In this document: positions 16,732 to 24,945 of the stretch, piece after piece
How positions within the stretch are numbered: the first letter of the stretch is position 1
Layout of the letters: every line of letters begins with the position of its first letter
Assembly (NCBI GenBank): GCA_035263845.1
Contig: DATFQY010000216.1
Location: forward strand, 1 to 59,126
DNA length: 59,126 nt
Reading direction: 5' to 3'
Source of the DNA: JAWOLE01 sp035263845
GTDB lineage: Bacteria; Acidobacteriota; Thermoanaerobaculia; UBA5066; Gp7-AA6
Position numbers and translations under genes: made by a program
Notes under the pieces: generated by a model
What the model was told of the DNA's origin: nothing
Databases searched by the model: none
Seen by the model: the letters and a program-made list of their open reading frames with translations, nothing else

Positions 16732-17648
16732 CTTCGATCTCCGTCAGCTCTCTCTCGCGCCCCGGGCTTCCGGGGCGCTTTTGTTTTTCTTCGCAGTTGC
16801 GCCAGCGCCTCCAGGAAATCCTTCGGCAGAGGCGACTCGACGCGGACCATCTCGCCACCGCGGGGATCGGCAAACCCCAACCGCCGGGCGTGAAGCATCT
16901 GCCTCGCAAACTGCCGACTGTCGACTGTCGCCTGTCGCCTTCCATAGACCCTGTCTCCCACGACCGGGTGCCCCGCCTCGGAGAAATGAACCCGAATCTG
17001 GTGCGTCCGCCCCGTCTCGAGCTCGACGGAGACGAGGGCCGCGCCGTCGAGACGCTCGAGCACGCGGTAGCGCGTGACGGCGCGCTTCCCGGGCTGGCCG
17101 CGGCGGGCGACGCCCCGGCGCAGGTCCCCGCGGTCGCGGACGAGGTCCGCGGAGAAGACGCCGGAGTCCGGCAGGCTTCCCTCGACGATCGCGGCGTACT
17201 CCCGCTCGATGTCGTGCCGCTTGAAGAGGTCCTGGAGGAAGTGGAGCGCCTCGCGGGTGCGGGCGAAGACGACGGCTCCCGAGGTGTCGCGGTCGAGCCG
17301 GTGTACGACGAACGCCGTGGGGCGCTTCCGGAAGCGGTGGTGCAGGTATTCCAGCAGGCGGGCCAGCAGCGTGTCCTTCTCCCGCTCGACCGTCGGTACC
17401 GTCAGGAGGCCCGCGGGCTTCTCTACGACGACGAAGTCCGGGTCCTCGGCCAGGACCGTCAGCCGGGTCCGCACCCGGTGCCGGGCGGGGCGGTCCGGAG
17501 TGTAGGAAAGCCGCGGGTCGTCGCCCACTTCCAGCCCCGGCTCGTCGGCCGCCTTGCCCTCGAGGTCCACGCGTCCGGCCCGCACCGCTTCGCGCGCTGC
17601 GCGGCGGGAGAGCCCGAACGCGCGCGAGACCGCGAGGTCGAGCCTCAC
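16728..17648 (-). CDS. RluA-family pseudouridine synthase
   Basis: A 306-residue enzyme that isomerises uridine to pseudouridine in RNA, probably 23S rRNA (RluD/RluC-like). An S4 RNA-binding domain covers residues 1-55 (LSRRAAREAVRAGRV). The catalytic signature HRLDRDTSG (116-124) holds Asp119, and ETGRTHQIRVH and GDRVYG are the other family motifs. Residues 236-249, in a normally variable loop, are encoded by a 7-nt repeat. The GTG start at 17648 overlaps the stop of the upstream gene (GTGA). The end of the gene reads through the terminator hairpin of the convergent OmpA-like gene. Confidence 0.92.
   Translation of the reverse strand: MRLDLAVSRAFGLSRRAAREAVRAGRVDLEGKAADEPGLEVGDDPRLSYTPDRPARHRVRTRLTVLAEDPDFVVVEKPAGLLTVPTVEREKDTLLARLLEYLHHRFRKRPTAFVVHRLDRDTSGAVVFARTREALHFLQDLFKRHDIEREYAAIVEGSLPDSGVFSADLVRDRGDLRRGVARRGQPGKRAVTRYRVLERLDGAALVSVELETGRTHQIRVHFSEAGHPVVGDRVYGRRQATVDSRQFARQMLHARRLGFADPRGGEMVRVESPLPKDFLEALAQLRRKTKAPRKPGARERADGDRS
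16757..16784 (+). terminator. intrinsic terminator of the OmpA-like gene, inside rluA-family gene
   Basis: A perfect 9-bp stem gcgccccgg/ccggggcgc (16757-16765 and 16770-16778) with loop GCTT is followed by TTTTGTTTTT. It lies 26 bases after the OmpA-like stop and inside the 3' end of the pseudouridine synthase gene on the other strand. Confidence 0.88.
16910..16941. repeat. 7-nt tandem repeat inside a coding sequence (ACTGTCG unit)
   Basis: Four units, actgccg, actgtcg, actgtcg and cctgtcg, stand in register at 7-nt spacing within the pseudouridine synthase gene. On the coding strand they encode part of the loop RRQATVDSRQF. Confidence 0.8.
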
Positions 17649-19399
17649 GGCCGCCCGCCCGCGGGAACGCGGACCTCGATGAAGAAGCCGGGGTCCCCGA
17701 TTCTCGCGCCCGGCCGCGCGCCGGGGCCGAAGGCCCTGGCGACTCGAAAGTCGCGCTCGATCGCGGCGCCCAGCTCCACGTTGTAGTCCTTGCCGAACGC
17801 CGTCGCGCCCTCTCCGACCGCGAGGACGTTGACCAGCACGACGGCGTCGGGAGGATCGCTCTCGAGCCGCCGGACGATTTCCTCCTCGCCTGCCCGGTCG
17901 AAGCGGCCCGGAAAGAACTGGTCGGCGGGCAGCGGGTTTTTCAGGTTCAGGACGTAGTGGAAGAACCCGCCCTCCGGAAAGCCCGCGAGCGTCCGGCGGG
18001 GAAGGTTCCGGCCGGCGAGGTCCTGGAGAGCGAGTGAAGTCGTCCACGCCACGGGCTCGGCCAGCCGGACGCTTCCCGCCGGCGTGGCCACGTTCGTCCA
18101 CCCGGGACGGCGATAGACGTCGGCGAGGACGAGGACGCGGAAGCCGAGGAGGACCGCGAGGGAGCCGGTGGCGAGAGCCGGCGAAACGGGGCCGACGGAG
18201 TCCCTGGCTTTCTCCGCAGCGCGCCACAGCGCCCCGCATGTCACGACGACGGGCAGCGGCAGGAAGAACGCGTTGTAGGGCCCCGCGTAGCCCGCGGCGA
18301 GGAGAACCCTCGCTCCGAGAAGCGCCGCGAGGAAAAGGACCGAGTCGGGGACGCCTTCGAAGATCCCGGTCGGCGGCCGGCGGCGAAGCCGCTTGAGGAG
18401 ACGGGCCAGCGCGGCCAGCGCGAGCACCGGAGGGACGATGCGGACGAACGGAGGGAGGAGCGAGAGCGTCGGGCTCCAGCTCGCCGGCGGCCTCCACGCC
18501 GCTAGCGCGATCGCGCCCAAGAGCGCCATGGTCGCGGCCGTGATCGCCGCCCGCGAGCGGGAACGGGGCGGGAGCGACCGCGAGACGGCGGAGGCCGCCG
18601 CGAGGAGCGCGCCGAGCAGGACGAGCGCCATCGCGACGAGCGCCAGCTCGACAACGCGGAACCCCGGCCGGTCGAGCCCCGCGTAGACGCGGTAGACGTT
18701 CTGAAACTCCGCGGGCGGGTGAACGAGTGCGAGCCAGCCTCCGGAAACGAGCCGCGCGACGGGCGTCCTGAGCGAGACGGCGGCATAGACGACGGCCGAG
18801 GCGGCGAGGGGAAGGATCGCGAGCGAAGGCCATCGCCGCGGCCGCCATCCCGCTTCGAAGAGGAGTGCCGCCATCGCCGCGAGCCCGATCTCGGGCCGGG
18901 AGAGGAGCGCCACGAGAAGGCAGAAGCCGGCCCAGCCGTCGCGCGGGCTCTCGCCCGACGCGAAGACGAGCGCCGAGGTGACCGCGGCGACCGCCGCGGC
19001 AGTGTCGAAGCTGAAGGGGAAGAGCCATCCTCCAGGCTGGATGAAGTAGGCGAGGGCGACCGCGAGCGACGTTGCCAGCGCCGCGCGGCCCGGTGAGGCC
19101 AGGCGTGCCGCAAGCCGGCGGAGCGCCTCGAGGTTCCAGAGGGCGAGGAGAGCCGCGAACGCGATCCTCGCGCCCAGACTCCCGGGCGCGGCGCGCTCGA
19201 TCGCGGCGCCCGCGTAGGGCGCGAGCGGGCCGTGGAAGAACTGGACGTCTCGGTAGAGCCTCTCTCCCTGCGCGATCCGCCGCGGGACCATGAGCTCGCG
19301 CCCGGAGTCCACGTAGGGCTGGATCCACCGGTTCCAGGAGACGAGCGCGAGGAGCAGGAAGACCGCGTAGGGAAAGAGAACCTGGAGCGCGCGTTTCAA
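17645..19399 (-). CDS. polytopic membrane protein, glycosyltransferase (GT-C)-like
   Basis: A 584-residue protein with about 10-12 hydrophobic segments spread over residues 8-420 and a soluble C-terminal part of about 150 residues. The first periplasmic loop (WIQPYVDSGRELMVPRRIAQGERLYRDV) carries an Asp and Arg/Glu pair as in lipid-linked-sugar GT-C transferases such as PMT/ArnT-like proteins. No family can be named with certainty, so donor and acceptor are unknown. The start is TTG, with TACCAT ending 7 nt upstream, in agreement with a leaderless message. Its stop overlaps the start of the pseudouridine synthase gene by 4 bases. Confidence 0.72.
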   Translation of the reverse strand: MKRALQVLFPYAVFLLLALVSWNRWIQPYVDSGRELMVPRRIAQGERLYRDVQFFHGPLAPYAGAAIERAAPGSLGARIAFAALLALWNLEALRRLAARLASPGRAALATSLAVALAYFIQPGGWLFPFSFDTAAAVAAVTSALVFASGESPRDGWAGFCLLVALLSRPEIGLAAMAALLFEAGWRPRRWPSLAILPLAASAVVYAAVSLRTPVARLVSGGWLALVHPPAEFQNVYRVYAGLDRPGFRVVELALVAMALVLLGALLAAASAVSRSLPPRSRSRAAITAATMALLGAIALAAWRPPASWSPTLSLLPPFVRIVPPVLALAALARLLKRLRRRPPTGIFEGVPDSVLFLAALLGARVLLAAGYAGPYNAFFLPLPVVVTCGALWRAAEKARDSVGPVSPALATGSLAVLLGFRVLVLADVYRRPGWTNVATPAGSVRLAEPVAWTTSLALQDLAGRNLPRRTLAGFPEGGFFHYVLNLKNPLPADQFFPGRFDRAGEEEIVRRLESDPPDAVVLVNVLAVGEGATAFGKDYNVELGAAIERDFRVARAFGPGARPGARIGDPGFFIEVRVPAGGRP

Positions 19400-19406
19400 G
19401 GGCGGG

Positions 19407-20459
19407 ATGGTAGCTCACGGCGAGGCTCTTGCATTTCCGCCCTCCGTGACGCTCATCGAGAGACTTCACCGCAACGGGATCCGCCGGCTCGGGGACAAGA
19501 AGTCCGGATTCCGCTACGAAACGGCGCAAGGAGCCTCCATTTCCGCGAAGGACCGCGAGCGCATCGCAGCTCTGCGGATTCCGCCCGCGTGGAGGGATGT
19601 GGCGATCGCCGCTTCGGAACGGCCGGCGGTCCAGGCTGTCGGGCTCGACGCGGCCGGGCGGTGGCAATACCGATACCACGAGGCGCACGCGCAGCGGCGC
19701 GAGAAGAGAAAGCAGGAGCGCCTGCGGCGGTTCGCGCAGGCCCTCCCGGCGATGAGGAGGACGATCCAGGCCGACCTGGGCAGGCCCGGGCTCCCGCGCG
19801 AGAAGGTCCTCGCGTGCGCGCTGCGGATCCTCTCCTCCTGTTTCCTGCGTCCCGGCAGCCGCGTCTACGCCGAGGAGCACGGCAGCTACGGCCTCGCGAC
19901 CCTGCGCCGCAAGCACGTCTCGATCTCGGGAGACCTGGTGAGCCTCGATTTCCCCGGCAAGTCCGGGAAGCGCCAGACCCGGCAGCTGCGTGACCGCCGC
20001 GTCGCGAGGATCCTGCGGGAGCTTCTGAAGACGTCCGGAAGGGTCTTCCGCTACCGCGACGAGGAAGGACAGTGGACCGAGGTGCGGAGGCGGCACATCA
20101 ACGAGTACATCAAGGGAGCGATGGGGGAGTCGTTTTCCGCCAAGGATTTCCGAACCTGGGCCGGGACGCTGATCTGCGCCTGCCTGCTTTCGCGCGTCGA
20201 GCCCGAACCGGAGGAATCGAAGACCGTGCGCCGAAAGAAGATCGTCCAGGCGGTGCGCGAGACCGCCGAGAACCTCGGCAACACGCCGGCCGTCTGCCGG
20301 ACCTCCTACATCTCTCCGCGGGTGATCCGGAGCTTCGAGAAGGGAGCGGCCATCGCGGCCTGCTCCACGGCACCGCACGACCTGATGGCCCGCCGCGCGG
20401 CGCCGCTCGCGCCCGCCGAGAAGGCGGTCCTGGGCCTGCTGCGCAACGGCGCCCACTGA
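19407..20459 (+). CDS. DNA topoisomerase IB
   Basis: A 350-residue type IB topoisomerase of the short, poxvirus-like class that relaxes supercoils by nicking one strand through a 3'-phosphotyrosine link. The N-terminal domain has LRIPPAWRDVAIA, typical of the family. The catalytic pocket includes Arg in GSRVYAEEHGSYGLATLRRKHV, the Lys in DFPGKSGK, FRTWAGTL and the nucleophile Tyr301 in CRTSYISPRVI. The exact start is uncertain: ATG 19407 is used, but the conserved core begins near residue 10. Bacterial TopIB is accessory and scattered in distribution, so horizontal origin is possible. Confidence 0.92.
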   Translation: MVAHGEALAFPPSVTLIERLHRNGIRRLGDKKSGFRYETAQGASISAKDRERIAALRIPPAWRDVAIAASERPAVQAVGLDAAGRWQYRYHEAHAQRREKRKQERLRRFAQALPAMRRTIQADLGRPGLPREKVLACALRILSSCFLRPGSRVYAEEHGSYGLATLRRKHVSISGDLVSLDFPGKSGKRQTRQLRDRRVARILRELLKTSGRVFRYRDEEGQWTEVRRRHINEYIKGAMGESFSAKDFRTWAGTLICACLLSRVEPEPEESKTVRRKKIVQAVRETAENLGNTPAVCRTSYISPRVIRSFEKGAAIAACSTAPHDLMARRAAPLAPAEKAVLGLLRNGAH

Positions 20460-20491
20460 GGCGGACGCCGCTACCCGCTACGATAGCCGTC

Positions 20492-21433
20492 GTGCAGGAG
20501 AAGATGGCGAGCCGCAACCGGCTCGTCCGGGCGGTCGCGTCGGCGACCTCGCGCGTCTGGTTTCCCGCCGCCGTCGCCGCGGCGGCCGCCGTGCCCAGGC
20601 GGATGGCGCGGCCCCTCTCGCGGGCCGTGGGAGCGGGCTACTTCCGGACGCGGGCCAAGTATCGCCGCGCGATCGAGTCCAACCTGTCGGTCATCCTCGG
20701 CCGTTCCGCCGATTCCCCGGAGGTCGAGCGCGCCGCGCTGGAAATGGTGCGAGGCCACTCCTCAGCGTGGTTCGACTTCCTCCGTTTCGTCCTCGCGACG
20801 CCGGAGGAGGCCGCGCTCTTAATCGAGAGCGTGACCGGCTTCTCGCGCCTCGTCGAGGGGCGGATGCGGGGCAAGGGCGTCCTGCTCCTGACCGGGCACC
20901 TGGGCAACTGGGAGATCGGCGGCCTCATGCTCGCGCAGATCCGGCAGCCGATCCACGTCGTCCTCGTCCCGGACCGTTTCCCGGGCGTCGAACGCGTGCG
21001 CAAGAAGCTCCACGCGGGCGCCGGCGTCACGGAGATCCCCGTGGACAGGACGATCGCTCCAACCCTCTCGGTGCTGCGCGCCCTGGAAGACAACGCGGTC
21101 GTCGCGATGCAGGGGGACCGGGACTTCGACAACACCGGCGTCGCGGTTCCCTTTTTCGGGCGCGACGCTTACTTTCCGCGCGGGCCGCTGCGAGTCGCGA
21201 TGGCGACCGGCGCCGTCGTCCTGCCCTCCTTCATCGTGCGAGTCCCCGACGGCCGCTACCGAGCGATCATCGAGGAGCCCCTGGAGATCGACACCGACGG
21301 TTCGCGCGACGAGGCCCTGCGCCGCAACCTCGCCCGTTACGTCGAGGTGCTCGAGCGCTACGTCCGCCAGTACCCCGATCAGTGGTACTGCTTCTACCCC
21401 TTCTGGGACGATCCGAGTCGAAGGGATTTGTGA
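20492..21433 (+). CDS. lysophospholipid/lipid A acyltransferase (LpxL/HtrB family)
   Basis: A 313-residue membrane-associated acyltransferase. The motif LLTGHLGNWEIGG is the H-x4/5-D/E catalytic signature of the LpxL/HtrB family, which adds a secondary acyl chain to lipid A or a related lipid. It is followed by MQGDRDFDNTGVAVPFFGRDAYFPRGP, where this family binds its substrate, and ends with PDQWYCFYPFWDD, the usual C-terminal signature. A hydrophobic N-terminal helix is present. I chose GTG 20492 because TACGAT ends 7 nt before it; ATG 20504 is the alternative but has AGGAG only 3 nt away. It suggests a Gram-negative type outer membrane. Confidence 0.88.
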   Translation: MQEKMASRNRLVRAVASATSRVWFPAAVAAAAAVPRRMARPLSRAVGAGYFRTRAKYRRAIESNLSVILGRSADSPEVERAALEMVRGHSSAWFDFLRFVLATPEEAALLIESVTGFSRLVEGRMRGKGVLLLTGHLGNWEIGGLMLAQIRQPIHVVLVPDRFPGVERVRKKLHAGAGVTEIPVDRTIAPTLSVLRALEDNAVVAMQGDRDFDNTGVAVPFFGRDAYFPRGPLRVAMATGAVVLPSFIVRVPDGRYRAIIEEPLEIDTDGSRDEALRRNLARYVEVLERYVRQYPDQWYCFYPFWDDPSRRDL

Positions 21434-21460
21434 ATTGTGATTCTTGTGATTTGTGATTAG
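21428..21460. repeat. 7-nt tandem repeat, TTGTGAT unit
   Basis: Four units (ttgtgaa, ttgtgat, ttgtgat, ttgtgat) overlap the end of the acyltransferase gene and the gap to the convergent methyltransferase gene. The unit is the same as in the arms at 24838-24943. Confidence 0.8.
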
Positions 21461-21489
21461 GGCGAAAAGGCCCCGTTATCGCGAGATCG

Positions 21490-22674
21490 TCAGTGGGGGC
21501 GCCTGGCGGTGACCGCGGCGACGAAGAAGGCGTCGTAGTGGCGGGCCAGCTCCTCGACGTCGGGGAGGATCTCGGGCCTCTCGAAGCCGGCCTTTTCCAG
21601 CGCCCTCCTCCAGTTCTCCGGGGTCAGGAAACCGTGGTTGGGTCGGGTCGCGGCGTCGGTCGCGACCCCGGTGAAGTTCTCGAGAAAGTTGAAGACGAAC
21701 TCGACGTAGATCGGCTGGCCTTCGAACGGGCGCACGCACTCGGAGAAGACCGCGAAGCCACCGGGCTTGAGCGTCGCGCGGATCCGCTCGAGGGCGGCGT
21801 TCAAGTCCTTGGCGATGTGCACCGTGTTGACGGCGTAGACCACGTCGGCGATCCCGCGTTCGACTCCCTGCTCCTCGAAGCTGCGGTCCATGTCCAGGCG
21901 GACGTAGTCGACCCGTAATCCGGGAAACCGGGCCTTCAGGTTCCGCTCGGCCCGTCGCAGGAAGGTCGGCACGATCTCGGAGAAGACGTAGCGCCCGACC
22001 CGCGGGAGCGCCGCATCCCGCGAGAGCCTCTCGGCCACCGCGAGCGCCGCCGAGCCGGACCCTCCGCCGATTTCCACGATCGTCGCGGGCCGCCCGGCCG
22101 GCAGCGCCCGGACGACCGCCTCGGCTCCCAGCCGGTTGTTGATCTGGTAGAGGAGGTTCTCGTTGGAGAAGTAGTCGAACCAGAGGGGGAGCCGCACCGG
22201 TGAGAAAAGGATCTCCTCTCCCGTTTTCTCCCCGCGCAGGAACTCTCCGACGTGCTCGACCATCGCCCTCACGACCGTGAAGGGCGGCATCGACCGCGGG
22301 TCGATCGCCCGGGCGCGGGCCTCCGCGCGCTCGGGATCACCGGGGGGCAGTGGTCCCCGCGAGCGGTAGACGGGCCCGGATGCCGATTCGGCGCGGTCCA
22401 CGTAGCCCTCGGCGGCCAGCTTGCGAAGGAACCAGCCGAGCGGGATCTCGGCGCGGGAAGCGAACCCCTTCGAGCGGGCGATCTCGGCGGCCGACGTGCC
22501 GGCGACGAGCGGACCCTCGAGGTCGAGGTCGCGCACGAGGCGCAGGACCATGTCGGTCGTGAACCGGTCGAACTCTTCGCAGCAGAGGACGAACTCGGGT
22601 GTGAAGAGAGAACGGATCTCGGGATCCTCGATCCGCAGCAGCAGCGCCGCGATCTCCTCCGTCCGGTCCGTCAC
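21490..22674 (-). CDS. class I SAM-dependent methyltransferase
   Basis: A 394-residue protein. The N-terminal 150 residues look like a helical/winged-helix substrate-binding domain (EIARSKGFASRAEIPLGWFLRKL), as in small-molecule O-methyltransferases. The catalytic Rossmann domain has the SAM motif VEIGGGSGSAALAVAERL near residue 200, an acidic residue after the second strand and ADVVYAVNTVHIAKDL as motif 4. The size and layout resemble methyltransferases of secondary metabolism, but no synthase genes are nearby and the substrate is unknown. The GTG start is preceded by TAGAAT at exactly 6 nt, indicating a leaderless message. Confidence 0.8.
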   Translation of the reverse strand: MTDRTEEIAALLLRIEDPEIRSLFTPEFVLCCEEFDRFTTDMVLRLVRDLDLEGPLVAGTSAAEIARSKGFASRAEIPLGWFLRKLAAEGYVDRAESASGPVYRSRGPLPPGDPERAEARARAIDPRSMPPFTVVRAMVEHVGEFLRGEKTGEEILFSPVRLPLWFDYFSNENLLYQINNRLGAEAVVRALPAGRPATIVEIGGGSGSAALAVAERLSRDAALPRVGRYVFSEIVPTFLRRAERNLKARFPGLRVDYVRLDMDRSFEEQGVERGIADVVYAVNTVHIAKDLNAALERIRATLKPGGFAVFSECVRPFEGQPIYVEFVFNFLENFTGVATDAATRPNHGFLTPENWRRALEKAGFERPEILPDVEELARHYDAFFVAAVTARRPH

Positions 22675-22680
22675 CGCGCG

Positions 22681-22711
22681 ATTCTAGACGGCGTGACAGC
22701 GACGGTAAACT
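22681..22711. promoter_or_regulatory. divergent -10 elements (methyltransferase / phosphodiesterase genes)
   Basis: On the minus strand TAGAAT (22686-22681) lies 6 nt before the methyltransferase GTG, with TTTACC as a possible -35 at 17 nt. On the plus strand TAAACT (22706-22711) lies 10 nt before the ATG at 22722. Neither gene has a Shine-Dalgarno sequence. Confidence 0.5.
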
Positions 22712-22721
22712 GAATGCCTCC

Positions 22722-24830
22722 ATGCGAAAGACCCTTGCCCTGGCGGCGCTGCTTGCCGCGCCCCTCGCGTCCGCCGCCGAGCCGCCGCGCGTCGTCGTGC
22801 TCGGGTTCGACGGCGTGGATTCCCAGATCGTCGAGCAGATGATGGCGGCGGGACGCCTCCCGAGCCTCTCCGCGCTGAAGCAACGGGGCGGGTACTCGCC
22901 GCTCTTGCCGACGGTCCCGGCGCAGACTCCCGTCTCCTGGGCCACCTTCTCGACCGGTCTCGACCCCGGCGGCCACGAGATCTTCGACTTCCTGAAGCGG
23001 GATCCCGCCGACCTCGTTCCGACCTTCGCGGTCGCCCAGGAAACGACCGAGCGTGTTCTCTTCGGCCGTTCGACCGGGCTCATCCTCGGCGCGATCGGGC
23101 TGATCGTCTTCCTCGCCGCGGGCGCCCTCGCGGCGTACTTGACCAGAAGGCGGATGGTCCTCCTCGTCTTCGGCCTGCTGGGTCTCGGGTTGGGAGAAGC
23201 GGTGTTCGAGGCGGCCAGGAGATGGATCCCGGCGGAGCGCCCCGGTGTGAAGAACAACCGGCTTGGAAAAACCTTCTGGAGCGAGGACGGGGGCCGTCCC
23301 GCCACCGTCCTTCGGATGCCGGTGACCTTTCCGCCGGAGAGCTTCCCGGACGGGAGGCTGCTCTCGGGCCTCGGAGTCCCGGACCTGTCGGGCCGGATCG
23401 GGAAGCCGTCCTACTTCACGTCGGATCCTTTCTTCACTCCGCGCGAGGGCAACGACTTCTCCATCGAGGTCGTGCGGCTCTCCACCAACAGGGGCAGCCA
23501 GACGACGAAGATCGCCGGACCTCCCGGCAAAGCGTTCGGGAAGGCCGGAACGATCGATCTGCCGCTGACGCTCGTGGTCCTTCCGGGGCGCGACAGGCTC
23601 CTGGTCGAGGTCGGAGGCGACAAGGCGGCGCTCGCTCCGGGCCAGTGGAGCCCGTGGATCTCCATGCCGTTCCGAGTCAACCCGCTGATCACCGTCTGGG
23701 GTTACGGGCGCTTCCGGCTCCAGAGCGTCGCGCCCGAGATCGCTCTCTACCTTTCGCCGATCCAGTTTGACCCGGCGAAGCTCCCTCCGGGTTTCGCTCT
23801 CTCGTCCCCTTCCGGGTTCGCGAAGGACCTCCTCGAACGGTTCGGCCGCTACAAGACGATGGGCTGGGCGATCGACACGTGGTCCATCCAGTCCGGGACG
23901 CTCCCCGAAGACGCTTTCCTCGAGGACGTCGCGGCGACCGCCTCGCAGGAGCGCCGCATGCTGGAGTCGCTGCTCGGCGGCAAGGAGCGGCTCCTCGTCC
24001 ACTACTTCGAGTTTCCCGACCGCGTGGCTCACGTCTTCTGGAGGTTCCGCGACCCCAAGCACCCCGCCTACGACGTGAAGCTCGCCGCGAAGTACGGCGG
24101 AGAGGTCGAGAAGTCGTACGAGACGATGGACGCGATCGTGGGCGACACGATGAAGAAGCTGTCGCCGCAGGATGTCCTCGTCGTCCTTTCCGACCACGGC
24201 TTCGCGACGTGGCGCCGCTCCGTCAACTACAACTCGTGGCTCGTCGAGAACGGGTACCTGGTCCTCTCGGCCGGCGCTCAGCGCAAGAGCCTCGAGGCGC
24301 TCTTCTCGCGCGGCCAGTTCTGGGAGGCCGTGGACTGGAGCCGTTCCCGCGCGTACGCGATGGGACTGGGCGACGTCTACATCAACCTCAAGGGGCGCGA
24401 GAAGAACGGGATCGTCGAGCCGGGCGCTCCGTACGAGTCGCTTCGCGCGGAGCTCGTGTCGAGGCTGACGCAGCTGACGGATCCCGCCAACGGGGAGCGC
24501 GCGGTCTCGAGGGTCTTCAAGCGGGAGGAGGTGTACCGGCGCTTCGACCCGAAGCTCATCCCGGACCTGATCGTCGCCAACCTGCCCGGCTACCGCGTCT
24601 CCTGGCAGGCCTCCCTCGGCGTTCCCACCGAGACCGTCTTCGAGGACAACCGTGACGTCTGGAGCGGCGACCACTGCTCGCTCGACCCCGAGCTGGTGAA
24701 GGGGGTCTTCTTCGCTTCGAAACCCTTTCGGGCGGCGCAAGTCCCCGGCATCGCCGACGCCACGGCTTCCGTACGCGCCCTTCTCGGCGCTCCGGCGCCC
24801 CCCGACGCAGCCGGGAAATCCCTCTGGTAA
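22722..24830 (+). CDS. membrane-anchored type I phosphodiesterase / alkaline phosphatase superfamily protein
   Basis: A 702-residue exported protein with a signal peptide (MRKTLALAALLAAPLASA). The catalytic core resembles nucleotide pyrophosphatase/phosphodiesterases: VVVLGFDGVDSQIV supplies a metal-binding Asp, PVSWATFSTG holds the Thr nucleophile, HYFEFPDRVAHVFW and VVLSDHGFATW supply more metal ligands, and GDHCSLDP closes the site. Two transmembrane segments (LILGAIGLIVFLAAGALAAYL and MVLLVFGLLGLGLGEAV) are inserted at about residues 120-165. The substrate is unknown; phosphodiester or lipid-headgroup hydrolysis in the envelope is a reasonable guess. An EnvC-like gene follows after repeats. 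Confidence 0.85.
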   Translation: MRKTLALAALLAAPLASAAEPPRVVVLGFDGVDSQIVEQMMAAGRLPSLSALKQRGGYSPLLPTVPAQTPVSWATFSTGLDPGGHEIFDFLKRDPADLVPTFAVAQETTERVLFGRSTGLILGAIGLIVFLAAGALAAYLTRRRMVLLVFGLLGLGLGEAVFEAARRWIPAERPGVKNNRLGKTFWSEDGGRPATVLRMPVTFPPESFPDGRLLSGLGVPDLSGRIGKPSYFTSDPFFTPREGNDFSIEVVRLSTNRGSQTTKIAGPPGKAFGKAGTIDLPLTLVVLPGRDRLLVEVGGDKAALAPGQWSPWISMPFRVNPLITVWGYGRFRLQSVAPEIALYLSPIQFDPAKLPPGFALSSPSGFAKDLLERFGRYKTMGWAIDTWSIQSGTLPEDAFLEDVAATASQERRMLESLLGGKERLLVHYFEFPDRVAHVFWRFRDPKHPAYDVKLAAKYGGEVEKSYETMDAIVGDTMKKLSPQDVLVVLSDHGFATWRRSVNYNSWLVENGYLVLSAGAQRKSLEALFSRGQFWEAVDWSRSRAYAMGLGDVYINLKGREKNGIVEPGAPYESLRAELVSRLTQLTDPANGERAVSRVFKREEVYRRFDPKLIPDLIVANLPGYRVSWQASLGVPTETVFEDNRDVWSGDHCSLDPELVKGVFFASKPFRAAQVPGIADATASVRALLGAPAPPDAAGKSLW

Positions 24831-24837
24831 CGAGCAA

Positions 24838-24943
24838 TTTGTGATTTGTGAGTGGGGATTTGTGATCAGGACTGAAAGGCGGCCGGCGGGCGGACAGAAG
24901 CCTTCGCGCCCTGTTCACAAATCACAAATTACAAATCACAAAT
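24838..24943. repeat. inverted pair of 7-nt tandem repeats, TTTGTGA unit
   Basis: The left arm at 24838-24865 is tttgtga, tttgtga, gtgggga, tttgtga. The right arm at 24915-24942 is tcacaaa, tcacaaa, ttacaaa, tcacaaa. The arms are complementary and frame about 50 bases of GC-rich sequence. The right arm ends 3 bases before the most likely start of the EnvC-like gene. Confidence 0.88.
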
Positions 24944-24945
24944 TC

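Noticed and set aside
16728..20456. A very long open frame on the minus strand across the pseudouridine synthase, membrane protein and topoisomerase genes
   Set aside because: Only the last 306 codons have protein-like composition; the rest is Arg/Gly/Ala-rich and antisense or out of frame to clear genes. High GC content leaves stop codons rare.
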